A stretch of DNA of 64,000 nucleotides, taken from Alkalihalobacillus sp. TS-13 (GTDB lineage Bacteria > Bacillota > Bacilli > Bacillales > Fictibacillaceae). Each line of letters starts with the position of its first letter. Position 1 is the stretch's first letter. The translations under genes were made by a program, and so were the position numbers. The DNA is taken from contig NZ_JAHKSI010000001.1 of the NCBI RefSeq assembly GCF_019720915.1, positions 2,604,001 to 2,668,000 of the forward strand, in the 5' to 3' direction. This document shows positions 31,076-40,269 of the stretch, in pieces. The notes under the pieces are model-generated. The model was given only the letters and a program-made list of their open reading frames with translations. It made no database searches and was not told the origin of the DNA.

Positions 31076-33439
31076 TCAACCAGTAATCGATTCTCTCAAT
31101 CTTTTTATCACGACTGTCTTCGGTTCACTGATATCCTTGAATAAAATCGATTCATCTTCAGTTGAAGCAGCTTTTTCGGCAACCCATCCACGCTTACATC
31201 TTAGCGAGCCTTTTGAACCGATTGGATGTAGTGTCATCTCCACGTGATCGTCCTCTACAGCTAAACTAGTCAATTCGACTGTCGAAAACTCGATCGTCAA
31301 TCCCTCGGTAATGTCATAGTTTCGGATATAGATCGCTGAGGATCTTGGCGGTAAAACAACCTCTTCACCATCAAACAGGGGTTGCCCCTTTTCGTAGATG
31401 GCAGCCTTTTGTTCGATTTCATCATAGTTGCTGACAAACAGGAATGATTCTTCTCCATTCTTGCGTTCGACGAGTGACAGGTCAGGGTTCGTCGCCTTCA
31501 AATGACCCGTGATCCCCACCTTATCCGCAAGTTCCTTGATTACATCCAATTGATAACTGTAGTCATGGCCCATGGCAATTCCTAAAACAAGAATTTCCCC
31601 CCTGCCACAAGGTTTCTTATACGCTGCAACTTCATTTTCCCCAGTACGTGTAAAAGTGGCGATAGGCTCTCCAGCGAATCGAGTGAATCGCAGACGCTGT
31701 TTAATATTGACGGAATCCGTACTCAGCACATCGACATAGTCCGTGCCGACAACAACCTCCCATTCACCCAGGTCTAGCTCCTCGACAAGGATGCGACATG
31801 AATTCCCTGATAGATCCATTGTCGGGAGCTCCGGATAAATGATGAGCTTCCCACCTTGTTTGACATAGTCCGCAAGGCTTCTTTGGAGCTTTTCATCCAT
31901 TCTTTTAGCTGAGAATACCCATAAGGAAGGGACGTCTTCAACTGAAATCTCTTTTAAAAGATCAATAGCTTCGAACTGGATATTTGCGCTGACCAACAAA
32001 CGGAGGATCCCATCATAGGCATGATGATCACGTTTTCCGGTTGAATCAGCGAGCAGTCTACGATCCCGATCCTCCACCACTTCTGTCATATAATCATCTG
32101 GATTGAAGCCGACGTAGGTATGTACTTTTTTCTCTGAATTTATCAATCTTTTACCGACTGTTTTGAAAAGGGCACCTAGATGTCGGGCTTTTTGGTAGTT
32201 AGGGCGTAATTCGCCTTTTGAATCGATAGGCGCTTGCCATTCATGTCGTCTGCCGAACAATCCGATATTTTCATAGTTTTCTCCTGCGACGAACATGTAA
32301 TAATTCAGGGCATTCATCCCGTGTGCGACACACGTACGAGTATTCAAATCCAAGTCTTGCGGGTAAAGTCTTGGTCTGTCCGCCAATCGGCCTGACTGGA
32401 ATTCTGCCGAAAAGATTGGCTGATCCGCCTGTGAAATCGCTCTAGTGAAGGTTGTGGACATCACAAGATCATGGTAATTGTCATAGCCGATCCTGCCTGG
32501 ATAAAAGTCCCCTGCGATGACAACATCATCAAATTCGGCTGTACGATAGAGCTGGGATAATCCGATCGGATAGTGGATTCCTCTGCTGTAGATCGAAAAA
32601 TCCGTAAACCCATGTACATTGATGATAAACGGAACGGTAATCCCTGAATCCTTCGCAAATTGACGCAGGTCCCCTGTATAATCCTTAATGTATTCTCTTC
32701 TGAATTCACCCCACTCATAATGGAAAGAAGGATATTCTTCAGGCAGCCCCTTCTTATAAGCTTCCACAAAACTTGCAAAGGATTTTTCTTCGACTTGATA
32801 GTGTGTGTTAAACTGTTCAATCGTACTGTATTTGTCTTTGAGATAGTCCTTGAATTTTTCAAGTGTATCTGGATTATAATCGGATGTATTGCTGACCCAA
32901 TGGAACATCCCGATTTCATTGCATAACTGATACATGATGATTGGCCCGCCTTGTCCGATTTGCTGCGGGGCGATCAGTTCATTCACTGCGTCATACCATT
33001 TTTTCGTCTTTTCCAAAAACACCGGATGCCTGTATGAAACAACCCGGGTCCCATGTTCGTCCCCACCACGTGTCCGGGAAAGGACTTCAGGATACGTTTC
33101 CAACAGCCAATCGGGAACACCATGGAAACGGACTTCTGCCATTACATAGGGTCCTGGGCGCACAATGCAATAGAGCCCGAATTCCTTTACAAGCTCCAAG
33201 AAGGATTTCAAATCCCGTTCCCCTCTTGTTTCACCGGTAAAGTCATACACACCTTCATCGGTTTCATGCCAGACCCATGGAACGTATGAACTGACGAGGT
33301 TGCAGCCTGCTTCCTTCAACTTTGTCAGTCGATCTTTCCATTCACTTTTTGGCACGCGATAGTAGTGTAATTCTCCACCATACAGGAATTCTTCTTTGCC
33401 GTTGATGATAAATTTCTTGCGATTCATTTCAACCGTCAT
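31076..33439 (-). CDS. GH35 beta-galactosidase-like glycoside hydrolase, cytoplasmic (paralogue 2)
   Basis: 787 residues, same layout as the protein at 27885. GH35 barrel with YGGELHYYRVPKSEWKDRL, LVSSYVPWVWHE and CIVRPGPYVMAEV; acid/base Glu in YQLCNEIGMF (near 174) and nucleophile in IFSAEFQSGR (near 346). A GH42-type middle domain (PSLWVFSAKRMDEKLQRSL) and beta-rich C-terminus follow. No signal peptide. Start ATG 33439 behind GGAGG. It lies 30 bp after the isomerase gene. Having two cytoplasmic GH35 paralogues suggests removal of terminal galactose-like residues from two types of end on imported oligosaccharides. Confidence 0.9.
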   Translation of the reverse strand: MTVEMNRKKFIINGKEEFLYGGELHYYRVPKSEWKDRLTKLKEAGCNLVSSYVPWVWHETDEGVYDFTGETRGERDLKSFLELVKEFGLYCIVRPGPYVMAEVRFHGVPDWLLETYPEVLSRTRGGDEHGTRVVSYRHPVFLEKTKKWYDAVNELIAPQQIGQGGPIIMYQLCNEIGMFHWVSNTSDYNPDTLEKFKDYLKDKYSTIEQFNTHYQVEEKSFASFVEAYKKGLPEEYPSFHYEWGEFRREYIKDYTGDLRQFAKDSGITVPFIINVHGFTDFSIYSRGIHYPIGLSQLYRTAEFDDVVIAGDFYPGRIGYDNYHDLVMSTTFTRAISQADQPIFSAEFQSGRLADRPRLYPQDLDLNTRTCVAHGMNALNYYMFVAGENYENIGLFGRRHEWQAPIDSKGELRPNYQKARHLGALFKTVGKRLINSEKKVHTYVGFNPDDYMTEVVEDRDRRLLADSTGKRDHHAYDGILRLLVSANIQFEAIDLLKEISVEDVPSLWVFSAKRMDEKLQRSLADYVKQGGKLIIYPELPTMDLSGNSCRILVEELDLGEWEVVVGTDYVDVLSTDSVNIKQRLRFTRFAGEPIATFTRTGENEVAAYKKPCGRGEILVLGIAMGHDYSYQLDVIKELADKVGITGHLKATNPDLSLVERKNGEESFLFVSNYDEIEQKAAIYEKGQPLFDGEEVVLPPRSSAIYIRNYDITEGLTIEFSTVELTSLAVEDDHVEMTLHPIGSKGSLRCKRGWVAEKAASTEDESILFKDISEPKTVVIKRLRESITG

Positions 33440-33469
33440 GGATTGTTTCCTCCTTGGATTCCTCTACTG

Positions 33470-34243
33470 TTAATTGGTTTTGGTCGCCAGTTTTTCCACC
33501 GTTCCATTCAAATTGTCCAGACTGAGTTGTAAGCTTTCCATCGGATCTCCTGGGCATTCATCCTGCTCGACGGCATACCACTCAACCCCATTTTCTTCAC
33601 CCCATGCCAAAATCGGCTTGAAATCAATAGATCCTGTCCCTACCTCAGCAAAAGTCTGGTTATCGTCAAGAGTCATATCCTTAAGATGGATGATCGGCAT
33701 CCGATAAGCATATTTTTGGATGAAGTCTAAAGGATCATATCCGGCTTTCTTGACCCAATACGTATCGATTTCCGCAAATACCTGGTTCTCTGCATCAGGG
33801 TCAAGCATAAATTCCAGCGCTGACATTCCGCTTATCGTCGTTTTGAATTCAAAATCGTGGTTATGATAGCTGATCCTGTAACCTTCACCTTTCAGCTTCT
33901 TTGCAATTTCATTCAAGTCCCGCTTTATCGCTTGATAGCCTTCGACCGTTCGAAGCTCATCAGGTACGAATGGACAGACAATGTCTTTCGTATTGAAGGC
34001 CTCAGCTTCTTCAACTACTGCCTGCAGGTCTTCCCGTAATCGATCGATCCCCACATGCACACCAGGCACCTTTAATCCGGTTTCTTGTAAAACCGCCGCA
34101 ATCTCCTCTTTCGAATAACCGAAGAGTCCGCTGATTTGGACGCCGGCCCACCCCATCTCTTTCAATTCTCGTAACACTCCTGGAAAATCATCCTTGAGCA
34201 GATCTCTCACAGTAAACAATTGCGCCGCAAATTTATGCTTCAT
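33470..34243 (-). CDS. Sugar phosphate isomerase/epimerase family protein (TIM barrel)
   Basis: 257 residues, xylose-isomerase-like TIM barrel. Opening AAQLFTVRDLLKDDFPGVL is typical of the YcjR/IolE-like group. Likely metal ligands: ISYHNHDFEF (His/Glu region), AEIDTYWVKKAG (Asp), MPIIHLKDM (His) and WYAVEQDECPGDP (Glu). Start ATG 34243 behind GGGAGGGAG. It is the first gene of the isomerase-GH35-YesL-GH35 unit. YcjR-type proteins epimerise 3-keto sugars made by a Gfo/Idh/MocA partner; here the nearest partner is encoded at 34838-35998. That pairing is inference. Confidence 0.87.
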   Translation of the reverse strand: MKHKFAAQLFTVRDLLKDDFPGVLRELKEMGWAGVQISGLFGYSKEEIAAVLQETGLKVPGVHVGIDRLREDLQAVVEEAEAFNTKDIVCPFVPDELRTVEGYQAIKRDLNEIAKKLKGEGYRISYHNHDFEFKTTISGMSALEFMLDPDAENQVFAEIDTYWVKKAGYDPLDFIQKYAYRMPIIHLKDMTLDDNQTFAEVGTGSIDFKPILAWGEENGVEWYAVEQDECPGDPMESLQLSLDNLNGTVEKLATKTN

Positions 34244-34410
34244 ATCAAAACTCCCTCCCCGATTTGTAGTATCAGATTTTTAAAAAGGTTTTTCAAAAAG
34301 TTGTTGCGGATTAATTAAGGAATAATAATGATCTAAGCACAAGAAACAGTTGAGATTCTTTTTGAAAAAGTAAGCTCAATCGAGACCTCTTTAGTGAGGC
34401 AGGTTGCTAG

Positions 34411-34597
34411 TTAATGGACATCAGAGACGCTATTTATGACATATTGAGGTTTCTTTGAGATTTAGCTGACATCAGAGACGCTATTTGTGTATTTAACAGC
34501 TTATTTTTATGATTTTGCATTAAATAAGGTCCCTGGTGTCCGTTAGTTTCGTGAAATCATATTGTTTTAGCAAAATAAGGTCTCCTGTGTCCGTTAA
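34411..34597. repeat. Symmetric GGACA array (forward, forward, reverse, reverse), 51-bp steps
   Basis: Forward units TTAATGGACATCAGAGACGC (34411) and TTAGCTGACATCAGAGACGC (34462) are 51 bp apart. Reverse units ATAAGGTCCCTGGTGTCCGT (34523) and ATAAGGTCTCCTGTGTCCGT (34574) are about 50 bp apart. The array at 43352-43540 has the same order and spacing. It is followed by part of the modular element (34627-34812). Confidence 0.8.
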
Positions 34598-34626
34598 TCT
34601 TTTTTTAAACCGTGTATTCGCATAGA

Positions 34627-34812
34627 TTGTTGTTTTTGGAAATATACTCGCTTTCCGCGGGGCAATCTGCAAGCCTCCTCAGCTCGTTCCTCGCTTGCGG
34701 GGTCTCGCTTAGCTTGCTTTTCCCGCTGGAGTCTCGTATATTTCCACTACCAAAAGGTTTCAGCATCTTTCTTTACAACATTCCATTAGCAACAAACTTT
34801 TAGAAAACAGCC
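34627..34812 (-). repeat. Modular intergenic element, reverse copy with extension
   Basis: Reverse orientation: AAATATACTCGCTTTCCGCG, GCAAGCCTCCTCAGC, GCGGGGTCTCGCTTAGC, CCCGCTGGAGTCTCG, then an extension CATTCCATTAGCAACAAAC and TTTTAGAAAACAGCCTTTA. The same extension ends the copy at 50305-50525 and starts the copy at 60487, so it is part of the element. No gene lies in 34244-34837. Confidence 0.75.
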
Positions 34813-34837
34813 TTTATTAAAATACAATCTACCGCTT

Positions 34838-35998
34838 TTAAAATGTCCCCTTCACATCAAGTGTTTTGTCTTCAGCTTTTTCCTCATCATACGTAGACTG
34901 ATCGATCCGATCCTGCAGCTTTTCAAAGAATTGATCCTCATCGATCGGCAGCTCAACCCATGCATCCGTCCAAGTGGATAAATGCATCGCATTGGACAGT
35001 GTCAAACCTTTGATCCCTTCCTCACCTGGGGCGATCAACCGCCGGTCATGAAGAATCGCATCGACCCAATTCCTCATGATCCCTCCATGTCCTGTTTCAA
35101 TCCCGTGAACCGGAATCTCACATTTCCAATTTTCCGGGAGGCCAAATCCACCTTTCCATTCCTGGTTGAATTGGGTTTCTGGAATCCGGTTCCGCCAGAA
35201 AGTGATTTTATTATCTTCAACGATCAGTTTTCCTCGATCCCCATAAATTTCAAACCGATTCGTTTCTGGCGCCATTCCGGTCGAAGTGACAAACAATCCA
35301 CTCGCTCCGTTTTCGTATTCCACATAAGCCGTAACATCATCTTCCACTTCAACATCACGATACTTTCCAAAATTGCAGAAGGCTCGTACCCGTTTCGGTA
35401 TCATATTGATCGTCCACTGCCATAAATCCAACTGATGGGGACATTGATTGATCAACACCCCGCCTCCTTCACCTGCCCAGGTAGCCCGCCAGGAACCGGA
35501 GTCATAATAGCTCTGGGAACGGTACCAATCAATGACCCAGATTGTCCTTCTGATTTCCCCTAGTTCGCCAGACACGACAAGGTCCCGGACTTTTTGAAAT
35601 ACCGGATTCGTCCGCTGGTTATACATGATGGCAAAGACCTTATCGGCTTGTGCTGCGGCCTCATTCATTGCCCTGACTTGTTTTGTGTATACGCCTGCTG
35701 GTTTTTCACAGAGTACATGAAGATCATGTTCAAAAGCCTTCATAGCGATTTCTGAATGTTGGTAATGTGGCGTTGCAATGATCACACCATCAACTCGACC
35801 AGAGGTAATCAATTCATCTGGCGTTCGATACACTTCTACATCGTCCCCAAGGTTTTCTCTAGCCCACTTCTGTCTTTCCTCACGAACATCACAAACAGCA
35901 GTCAGCTCTGCCCCTTTGATCTGATTATTCAAAATCATAGCGGAATGAGCCGTCCCCATATTTCCGACACCGATGATCCCTACACGAACTTTGTCCAT
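34838..35998 (-). CDS. Gfo/Idh/MocA family oxidoreductase
   Basis: 386 residues. Rossmann motif GIIGVGNMGTAHSAMIL (residues 7-23), AVCDVREER, GVIIATPHYQHSE, catalytic HVLCEKPAGVYTKQ and second-domain GGGVLINQCPHQLDLWQW with the usual His. Start ATG 35998 behind GGAGGCG. It is preceded by a perfect 14-bp palindrome (36043-36056) next to a possible -10, so it may have its own promoter although the ABC operon ends only 84 bp upstream on the same strand. It is a sugar dehydrogenase candidate and possible partner of the isomerase at 33470. Confidence 0.88.
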   Translation of the reverse strand: MDKVRVGIIGVGNMGTAHSAMILNNQIKGAELTAVCDVREERQKWARENLGDDVEVYRTPDELITSGRVDGVIIATPHYQHSEIAMKAFEHDLHVLCEKPAGVYTKQVRAMNEAAAQADKVFAIMYNQRTNPVFQKVRDLVVSGELGEIRRTIWVIDWYRSQSYYDSGSWRATWAGEGGGVLINQCPHQLDLWQWTINMIPKRVRAFCNFGKYRDVEVEDDVTAYVEYENGASGLFVTSTGMAPETNRFEIYGDRGKLIVEDNKITFWRNRIPETQFNQEWKGGFGLPENWKCEIPVHGIETGHGGIMRNWVDAILHDRRLIAPGEEGIKGLTLSNAMHLSTWTDAWVELPIDEDQFFEKLQDRIDQSTYDEEKAEDKTLDVKGTF

Positions 35999-36042
35999 AA
36001 TATCGCCTCCAACTAAACTTGATCTTGCCTTCTGATTATCAC

Positions 36043-36056
36043 TTGAAACGTTTCAA
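36043..36056. promoter_or_regulatory. LacI-type operator-like palindrome before the oxidoreductase gene
   Basis: TTGAAACGTTTCAA is a perfect 14-bp palindrome with the central CG typical of LacI-family sites. On the minus strand GATAAT, a possible -10, lies 4 bp downstream. It is two bases too short for a standard cre. The similar TCGAAACGTTTCGA occurs at 49646. Confidence 0.55.
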
Positions 36057-36082
36057 TGACACGCAAAATTTTTTCCTGATGC

Positions 36083-37054
36083 CTATTCGCCGGTGATCCC
36101 TGTTTTATCAAGTACTTCTACAAACCACTTTTGTGCAAACATATAAAGGACCAGGAGCGGGAGAATGACTAGAACTGTTCCAGCAAATTTGATCGATTCA
36201 TTGATGTCTGCACCCTTTCCTTCAGCCCCGGCTGAGGAGTATAGGGCTTTGAACGAATCATTGAACTCTTTCAACTTCAACGGTAGTGTCGACATGCTGT
36301 CCCCTAAATAGAGAGAAGCCGTGTACGTCTCATTCCAGTGCCATACCAATGAAAACAAGAAGACAACGACCAATGCCGGAATCGAGATCGGTAAGATAAT
36401 CCTGAAAAAGATAGTTAGATAATTTGCTCCATCCAATTGTGCTGATTCATCAAGAACTTGAGGAATCGATTTGAAAAATTGTGTGTAAATCAAGATGAAC
36501 AACGCGCTCTTGATCCCGCCTGCGAAAATCGCTGGTAAGATGAATGGCAGCGGCGTTCCTAGCATTCCATATTGCTCGAACATGAGGAACATAGGAATCA
36601 TCACGATCTGTGTTGGGATGATGAAGGTCAGAAGCATCAGGCCAAAGAGAATATTCTTACCAGGAAATTTGAACCTCGCAAACCCGAACCCTACAATCGC
36701 ACATGAAACCATCTGGGTGACAGCAGGTAAAACAGAATTCAACAACGAGGTCATGAATGTCTTCGGAAACTCGAGAACATTCCAAGCCTTTACAAAGTTA
36801 TCAAAATACAACTCTTTCGGAATCCAGAGAACTGTGGGATCCAACAAATCTCTCAAACTCTTGAAGCTCTCTGAAACCATATAAAGAATCGGATACAGAT
36901 AAATGAAACCTACACTGATCAAGAGGGCATAAATGAACGTCTTGAAAACAAGACCATCGTTCCCTTGCATTCCCAGTAATAGTTTCTTCATCCTTGTTCC
37001 GACTGTATTCGCTTTTTTTATAATCGTTTTATTTATGGCATAGTCCAGTTTCAT
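36083..37054 (-). CDS. Carbohydrate ABC transporter permease, MalG type (second pair)
   Basis: 323 residues, six membrane segments. The EAA-type loop is DESAQLDGANYLTIFFRIILP (quoted part: DESAQLDGANYLTIF), followed by ISIPALVVVFLF. LYPILYMVSESFKSLRDLLDP in the first loop is typical of MalG proteins. The N-terminus is about 30 residues longer than usual (IKKANTVGTRMKKLLLG), so an internal start such as the Met before KKLLLG is possible. It is last of the 13-kb import operon and 22 bp after its MalF partner. Confidence 0.9.
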   Translation of the reverse strand: MKLDYAINKTIIKKANTVGTRMKKLLLGMQGNDGLVFKTFIYALLISVGFIYLYPILYMVSESFKSLRDLLDPTVLWIPKELYFDNFVKAWNVLEFPKTFMTSLLNSVLPAVTQMVSCAIVGFGFARFKFPGKNILFGLMLLTFIIPTQIVMIPMFLMFEQYGMLGTPLPFILPAIFAGGIKSALFILIYTQFFKSIPQVLDESAQLDGANYLTIFFRIILPISIPALVVVFLFSLVWHWNETYTASLYLGDSMSTLPLKLKEFNDSFKALYSSAGAEGKGADINESIKFAGTVLVILPLLVLYMFAQKWFVEVLDKTGITGE

Positions 37055-37076
37055 TAGGTGTCCACATCCTACTTGG

Positions 37077-37949
37077 TTAAGATTTTTTGAATTCCAATCT
37101 TTCCTTCCTTGTGAACAGGAAAATCGAGATAAGCAATATGATGAAGATGATCATGAAATAGATCCACGATAAGGCCGTTGCATAGCCGAATCCCGTCTCT
37201 ACCTTGAACATGTTTTCCTTGATCAATACAATCACGTTATTCAACGAATTCGTAGAAAGATCCACTGTGGTATAGATGATATTGACAAGGATAAAAGGCT
37301 TGATGCTCGGCAACGTGATCTTCCAAAAGATTTCCCAAGGCGATGCACCGTCGATGGCAGCTGCCTCATAAATCTGTTTATTCACTTTTTGCAATCCAGC
37401 CAAGAATATCAATATCTGAACCCCCGAATACCAGAGGATAATGATCAGCTGTTCGATTACATTGATGATTGGTGCCGCCCAGGAAGGACTTAAGTTAGCA
37501 TCCAAAAAGTCGATGATCCCATATCGTTCGATGATCGGAATCGTTGCAGCCCCCTGCGCAAACAGTTCATTCACAACCTCACCACTCGTGATGATGACGG
37601 GAAGGAAAAAGATTGCCCTGAAAAATCCTTTCATCCGGATCGGTTGATTGATCATCAACGCGACTATGAGCGAAAAGACGATGACAATCGGAATCAATAA
37701 CACGACAGACTTCAAAAACATGATCAACTCTTCTAAAAAATGAGGATCTGATAAAAAAGCGAATTTATAGTTTTCCCATTTTAAAAAGGTCGTCTTAATA
37801 CCTGATGCTGTCACATACACCTTATTGAAACTCATAAAAAGGGAGTAGAAGAGAGGATACGCCATGAAGAGCACGAATCCAATCAACCATGGCAGGATGA
37901 ACATGTACCCTGTGAAGTATTCTCTTGTTCTCCGATTGAACGATGGCAC
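37077..37949 (-). CDS. Carbohydrate ABC transporter permease, MalF type (second pair)
   Basis: 290 residues, six membrane segments. Opening FTGYMFILPWLIGFVLFMAY, coupling loop YEAAAIDGASPWEIFWKITL and PSIKPFILVNIIYT. Start GTG 37949, 8 nt after the DUF5696 stop; the GGAGGGG site overlaps that stop codon, a sign of coupling. It pairs with the MalG-type gene at 36083. Each permease pair needs an ATPase, which is not encoded here. Confidence 0.92.
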   Translation of the reverse strand: MPSFNRRTREYFTGYMFILPWLIGFVLFMAYPLFYSLFMSFNKVYVTASGIKTTFLKWENYKFAFLSDPHFLEELIMFLKSVVLLIPIVIVFSLIVALMINQPIRMKGFFRAIFFLPVIITSGEVVNELFAQGAATIPIIERYGIIDFLDANLSPSWAAPIINVIEQLIIILWYSGVQILIFLAGLQKVNKQIYEAAAIDGASPWEIFWKITLPSIKPFILVNIIYTTVDLSTNSLNNVIVLIKENMFKVETGFGYATALSWIYFMIIFIILLISIFLFTRKERLEFKKS

Positions 37950-37956
37950 TTTCAGC

Positions 37957-40269
37957 TTAATCCCCTCCCTCGATTAGTTTGAAATCAAGCGCTCCGATCT
38001 TGTGATCATTGACTTCCATCTCTTTCGTGTTGTAGTTGACGATGATTTTCACGTGATTGGAATAAGTGACCTCTACAACACCAAGCTCAATGACCTTTCT
38101 ATCTTCAATCGCAGCGCTCTGGACCTTTTTCAATGCTTTATTAACCAGCTTGTACTGACTGACAACGTCTTCGCTCCAATCTTCATAGGAAGATGTGAAG
38201 AGATCCTTGGACGGTGTGTTTTGCAGCTTCCATGATGGTTCATGGGTCAGGTAGAAGGATGGATACGCACCGTATTCAATCATCCTTAACAATTGTTTTT
38301 TTGGATCGGCATGATAGTTTGAAAAAGTCGTGTAATAATCAATCAACCCATGCATCACGATTTGAAGGAAAGGTACAGAGTCTGTTTCATAGACGAACCG
38401 TGATGAGCTCATAGGGATACTTAAAATTTCATCACTATACTTGAACAAATAGTCATTCGGCTGGTAGAACGACACTCTTTCCAAACTTCCTGATAAAGTG
38501 TTGGCCAATTCTGCATATTTCGAAGCCGATTCTTCCCTGGAAAGTCTGCTTTTAGAATAATGGTTTGAATATAGAATCGACCCTGTATCTTCAATGGACA
38601 CCCCTTCAATTCCCAATTTTTCAAAATGCTTTATATCTTCACTGGCGATTTCCAAAGCTTTCTCAGGGTTCATATAATTGATTTTCAGGTCAGAGAACTT
38701 TTCATCTACTAGATTGTTAGAAAACGAATATTCAAGGATTCGGTTGCTGATCCGTCTTACACCATCCACTTGCACATCATAGTTATCCTGATCTCCATAT
38801 GCCTTTGTATAATTCGTATAAAGATAGAGCGGGATTCCTTTCATCTCCAGGTGTTCCTTCAATTCTTCGAGTCCTTCTCCACCACCTAACTTATCCTCGA
38901 CGGGGAATTTCGCTGGATTTCCACCAGTCATGCCACCCTTGTTCCACCCGCGGTATACAGCGGTCATTTTATCGACTCCGGATTTCATCAAGTCATCGAT
39001 GATCATTTTGGCTTGATCGAATGTCGTCATCGAGACGAGCTTTTTCCCGATCAGTCCAGGTTCCATTTCGCCGCCAAGGAACTCTACTCTAACAGGAACA
39101 TCCTCATCTGAATTCTTATTTTCAGGAACTTTGATCTGCTCATTTTTCTCCAGATAAGCTCGATATGTTTTCGCCATGCCTACATAATCGGAATCCTTTT
39201 CTGATAAGAAAACATAACGGATTTCCTTATCTTCATGCAGCCTCTTTTTCTGAAAGGTGTTGATTCCACCCATACTCTTACTCGTAGGCTGGAAATATGG
39301 ATACCTGACAATGAATCTAGGAGAAAGCCAGTTGAAATCGGTATTGACGCCACTTGGGTAGGCGACGATTTCTGAATTAAATTTACCCTTTTCAATTATC
39401 CCGATGAATCCATTTTTCTTTACGCCATGTACCATGCCAAAGACCGGAACCGATATAGACTGGGGCTTTACTTCCCAGTCACCTTCTGTCTCGACTGCCT
39501 CATCTTTTCCATAGATTTTCCCAATGTAAGGAGAATCATATTGCGGATGATCGGCTTGATAGCGGATAAGTGCTCCGCTTCCATCAGGTATGAACATATA
39601 GCCTGGTATCTCTTCTTTTTTCACTGCTCCCAGAAAAGGGAACAGCTGGACAGAAGCGATCTTTTGCTCTCCATTTTCTTTGAAAGCCTCATCAGGCATA
39701 CGAACGACCAATGAGTCCTCTTCCAAAACGACTTCAATGGACATGTTCACTTCCAGTTCTTCCAATTTAAAATCAGCTCTGAAACCTTCTTTCGTCTTTT
39801 CGAGATGTTCAACCGCACTTTTAAGAGATACATAGCTTCCTGATTTGAGCATTTCATCTTTATTGAAATATTGGACAACCACCGGTGACGTTACGGTGGC
39901 CGCCCATTCGTCATTCAACTGGGTATCTTCCAATGCTGAGTCATCAGGCACAGAGCTCCACACGTACCCTGTACGTTTATTTTTAAGCATGATGTTCAAG
40001 GTTTGTGGAGAAACGTAAAGTTCGAGATTCTCATTCTCAGCGGCTAATTCGTAGCCCTCTGGAATGTCCTTGACCGGAAGATCCATTTCCATTTCTTTTT
40101 CAGGCTGGGTGAAATCGTTCCCTTTGAATTGAAAGGTACTATGAGTGACTTCCTCCCCTTGCTTATCCGGCTGCTTCTTGTTTTCTTCACTGTATCCAAT
40201 TTGATAGGTTATAAAAATCATCAGGAGGATGCTTCCGAGCATGATGACCATTTTCTTTTTATTAGACAC
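37957..40269 (-). CDS. DUF5696 domain protein, membrane-anchored, possible glycoside-hydrolase-like barrel
   Basis: 770 residues. An N-terminal anchor (MVIMLGSILLMIFITYQIGY) places the rest outside the cell. A beta-rich region (about 60-330; LELYVSPQTLNIMLKNKRTG, YMFIPDGSGALIRY) precedes a domain with alternating strand-helix pattern (about 380-680) including GVDKMTAVYRGWNKGGMTGG, YLYTNYTKAYGD, GIEGVSIEDTGSILYSNHYS and FLQIVMHGLIDYYTTF, suggesting a TIM barrel like those of glycosidase clans. Start GTG 40269 overlaps the YIP1 gene end by 8 bp. DUF5696 genes recur in ABC operons with YIP1 proteins in Bacillota; function is not known to me. Confidence 0.75.
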   Translation of the reverse strand: MSNKKKMVIMLGSILLMIFITYQIGYSEENKKQPDKQGEEVTHSTFQFKGNDFTQPEKEMEMDLPVKDIPEGYELAAENENLELYVSPQTLNIMLKNKRTGYVWSSVPDDSALEDTQLNDEWAATVTSPVVVQYFNKDEMLKSGSYVSLKSAVEHLEKTKEGFRADFKLEELEVNMSIEVVLEEDSLVVRMPDEAFKENGEQKIASVQLFPFLGAVKKEEIPGYMFIPDGSGALIRYQADHPQYDSPYIGKIYGKDEAVETEGDWEVKPQSISVPVFGMVHGVKKNGFIGIIEKGKFNSEIVAYPSGVNTDFNWLSPRFIVRYPYFQPTSKSMGGINTFQKKRLHEDKEIRYVFLSEKDSDYVGMAKTYRAYLEKNEQIKVPENKNSDEDVPVRVEFLGGEMEPGLIGKKLVSMTTFDQAKMIIDDLMKSGVDKMTAVYRGWNKGGMTGGNPAKFPVEDKLGGGEGLEELKEHLEMKGIPLYLYTNYTKAYGDQDNYDVQVDGVRRISNRILEYSFSNNLVDEKFSDLKINYMNPEKALEIASEDIKHFEKLGIEGVSIEDTGSILYSNHYSKSRLSREESASKYAELANTLSGSLERVSFYQPNDYLFKYSDEILSIPMSSSRFVYETDSVPFLQIVMHGLIDYYTTFSNYHADPKKQLLRMIEYGAYPSFYLTHEPSWKLQNTPSKDLFTSSYEDWSEDVVSQYKLVNKALKKVQSAAIEDRKVIELGVVEVTYSNHVKIIVNYNTKEMEVNDHKIGALDFKLIEGGD

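Noticed and set aside
36043-36056. Standard CcpA cre site
   Set aside because: The palindrome has the right style but is two bases shorter than the cre consensus, so I call it LacI-type only.
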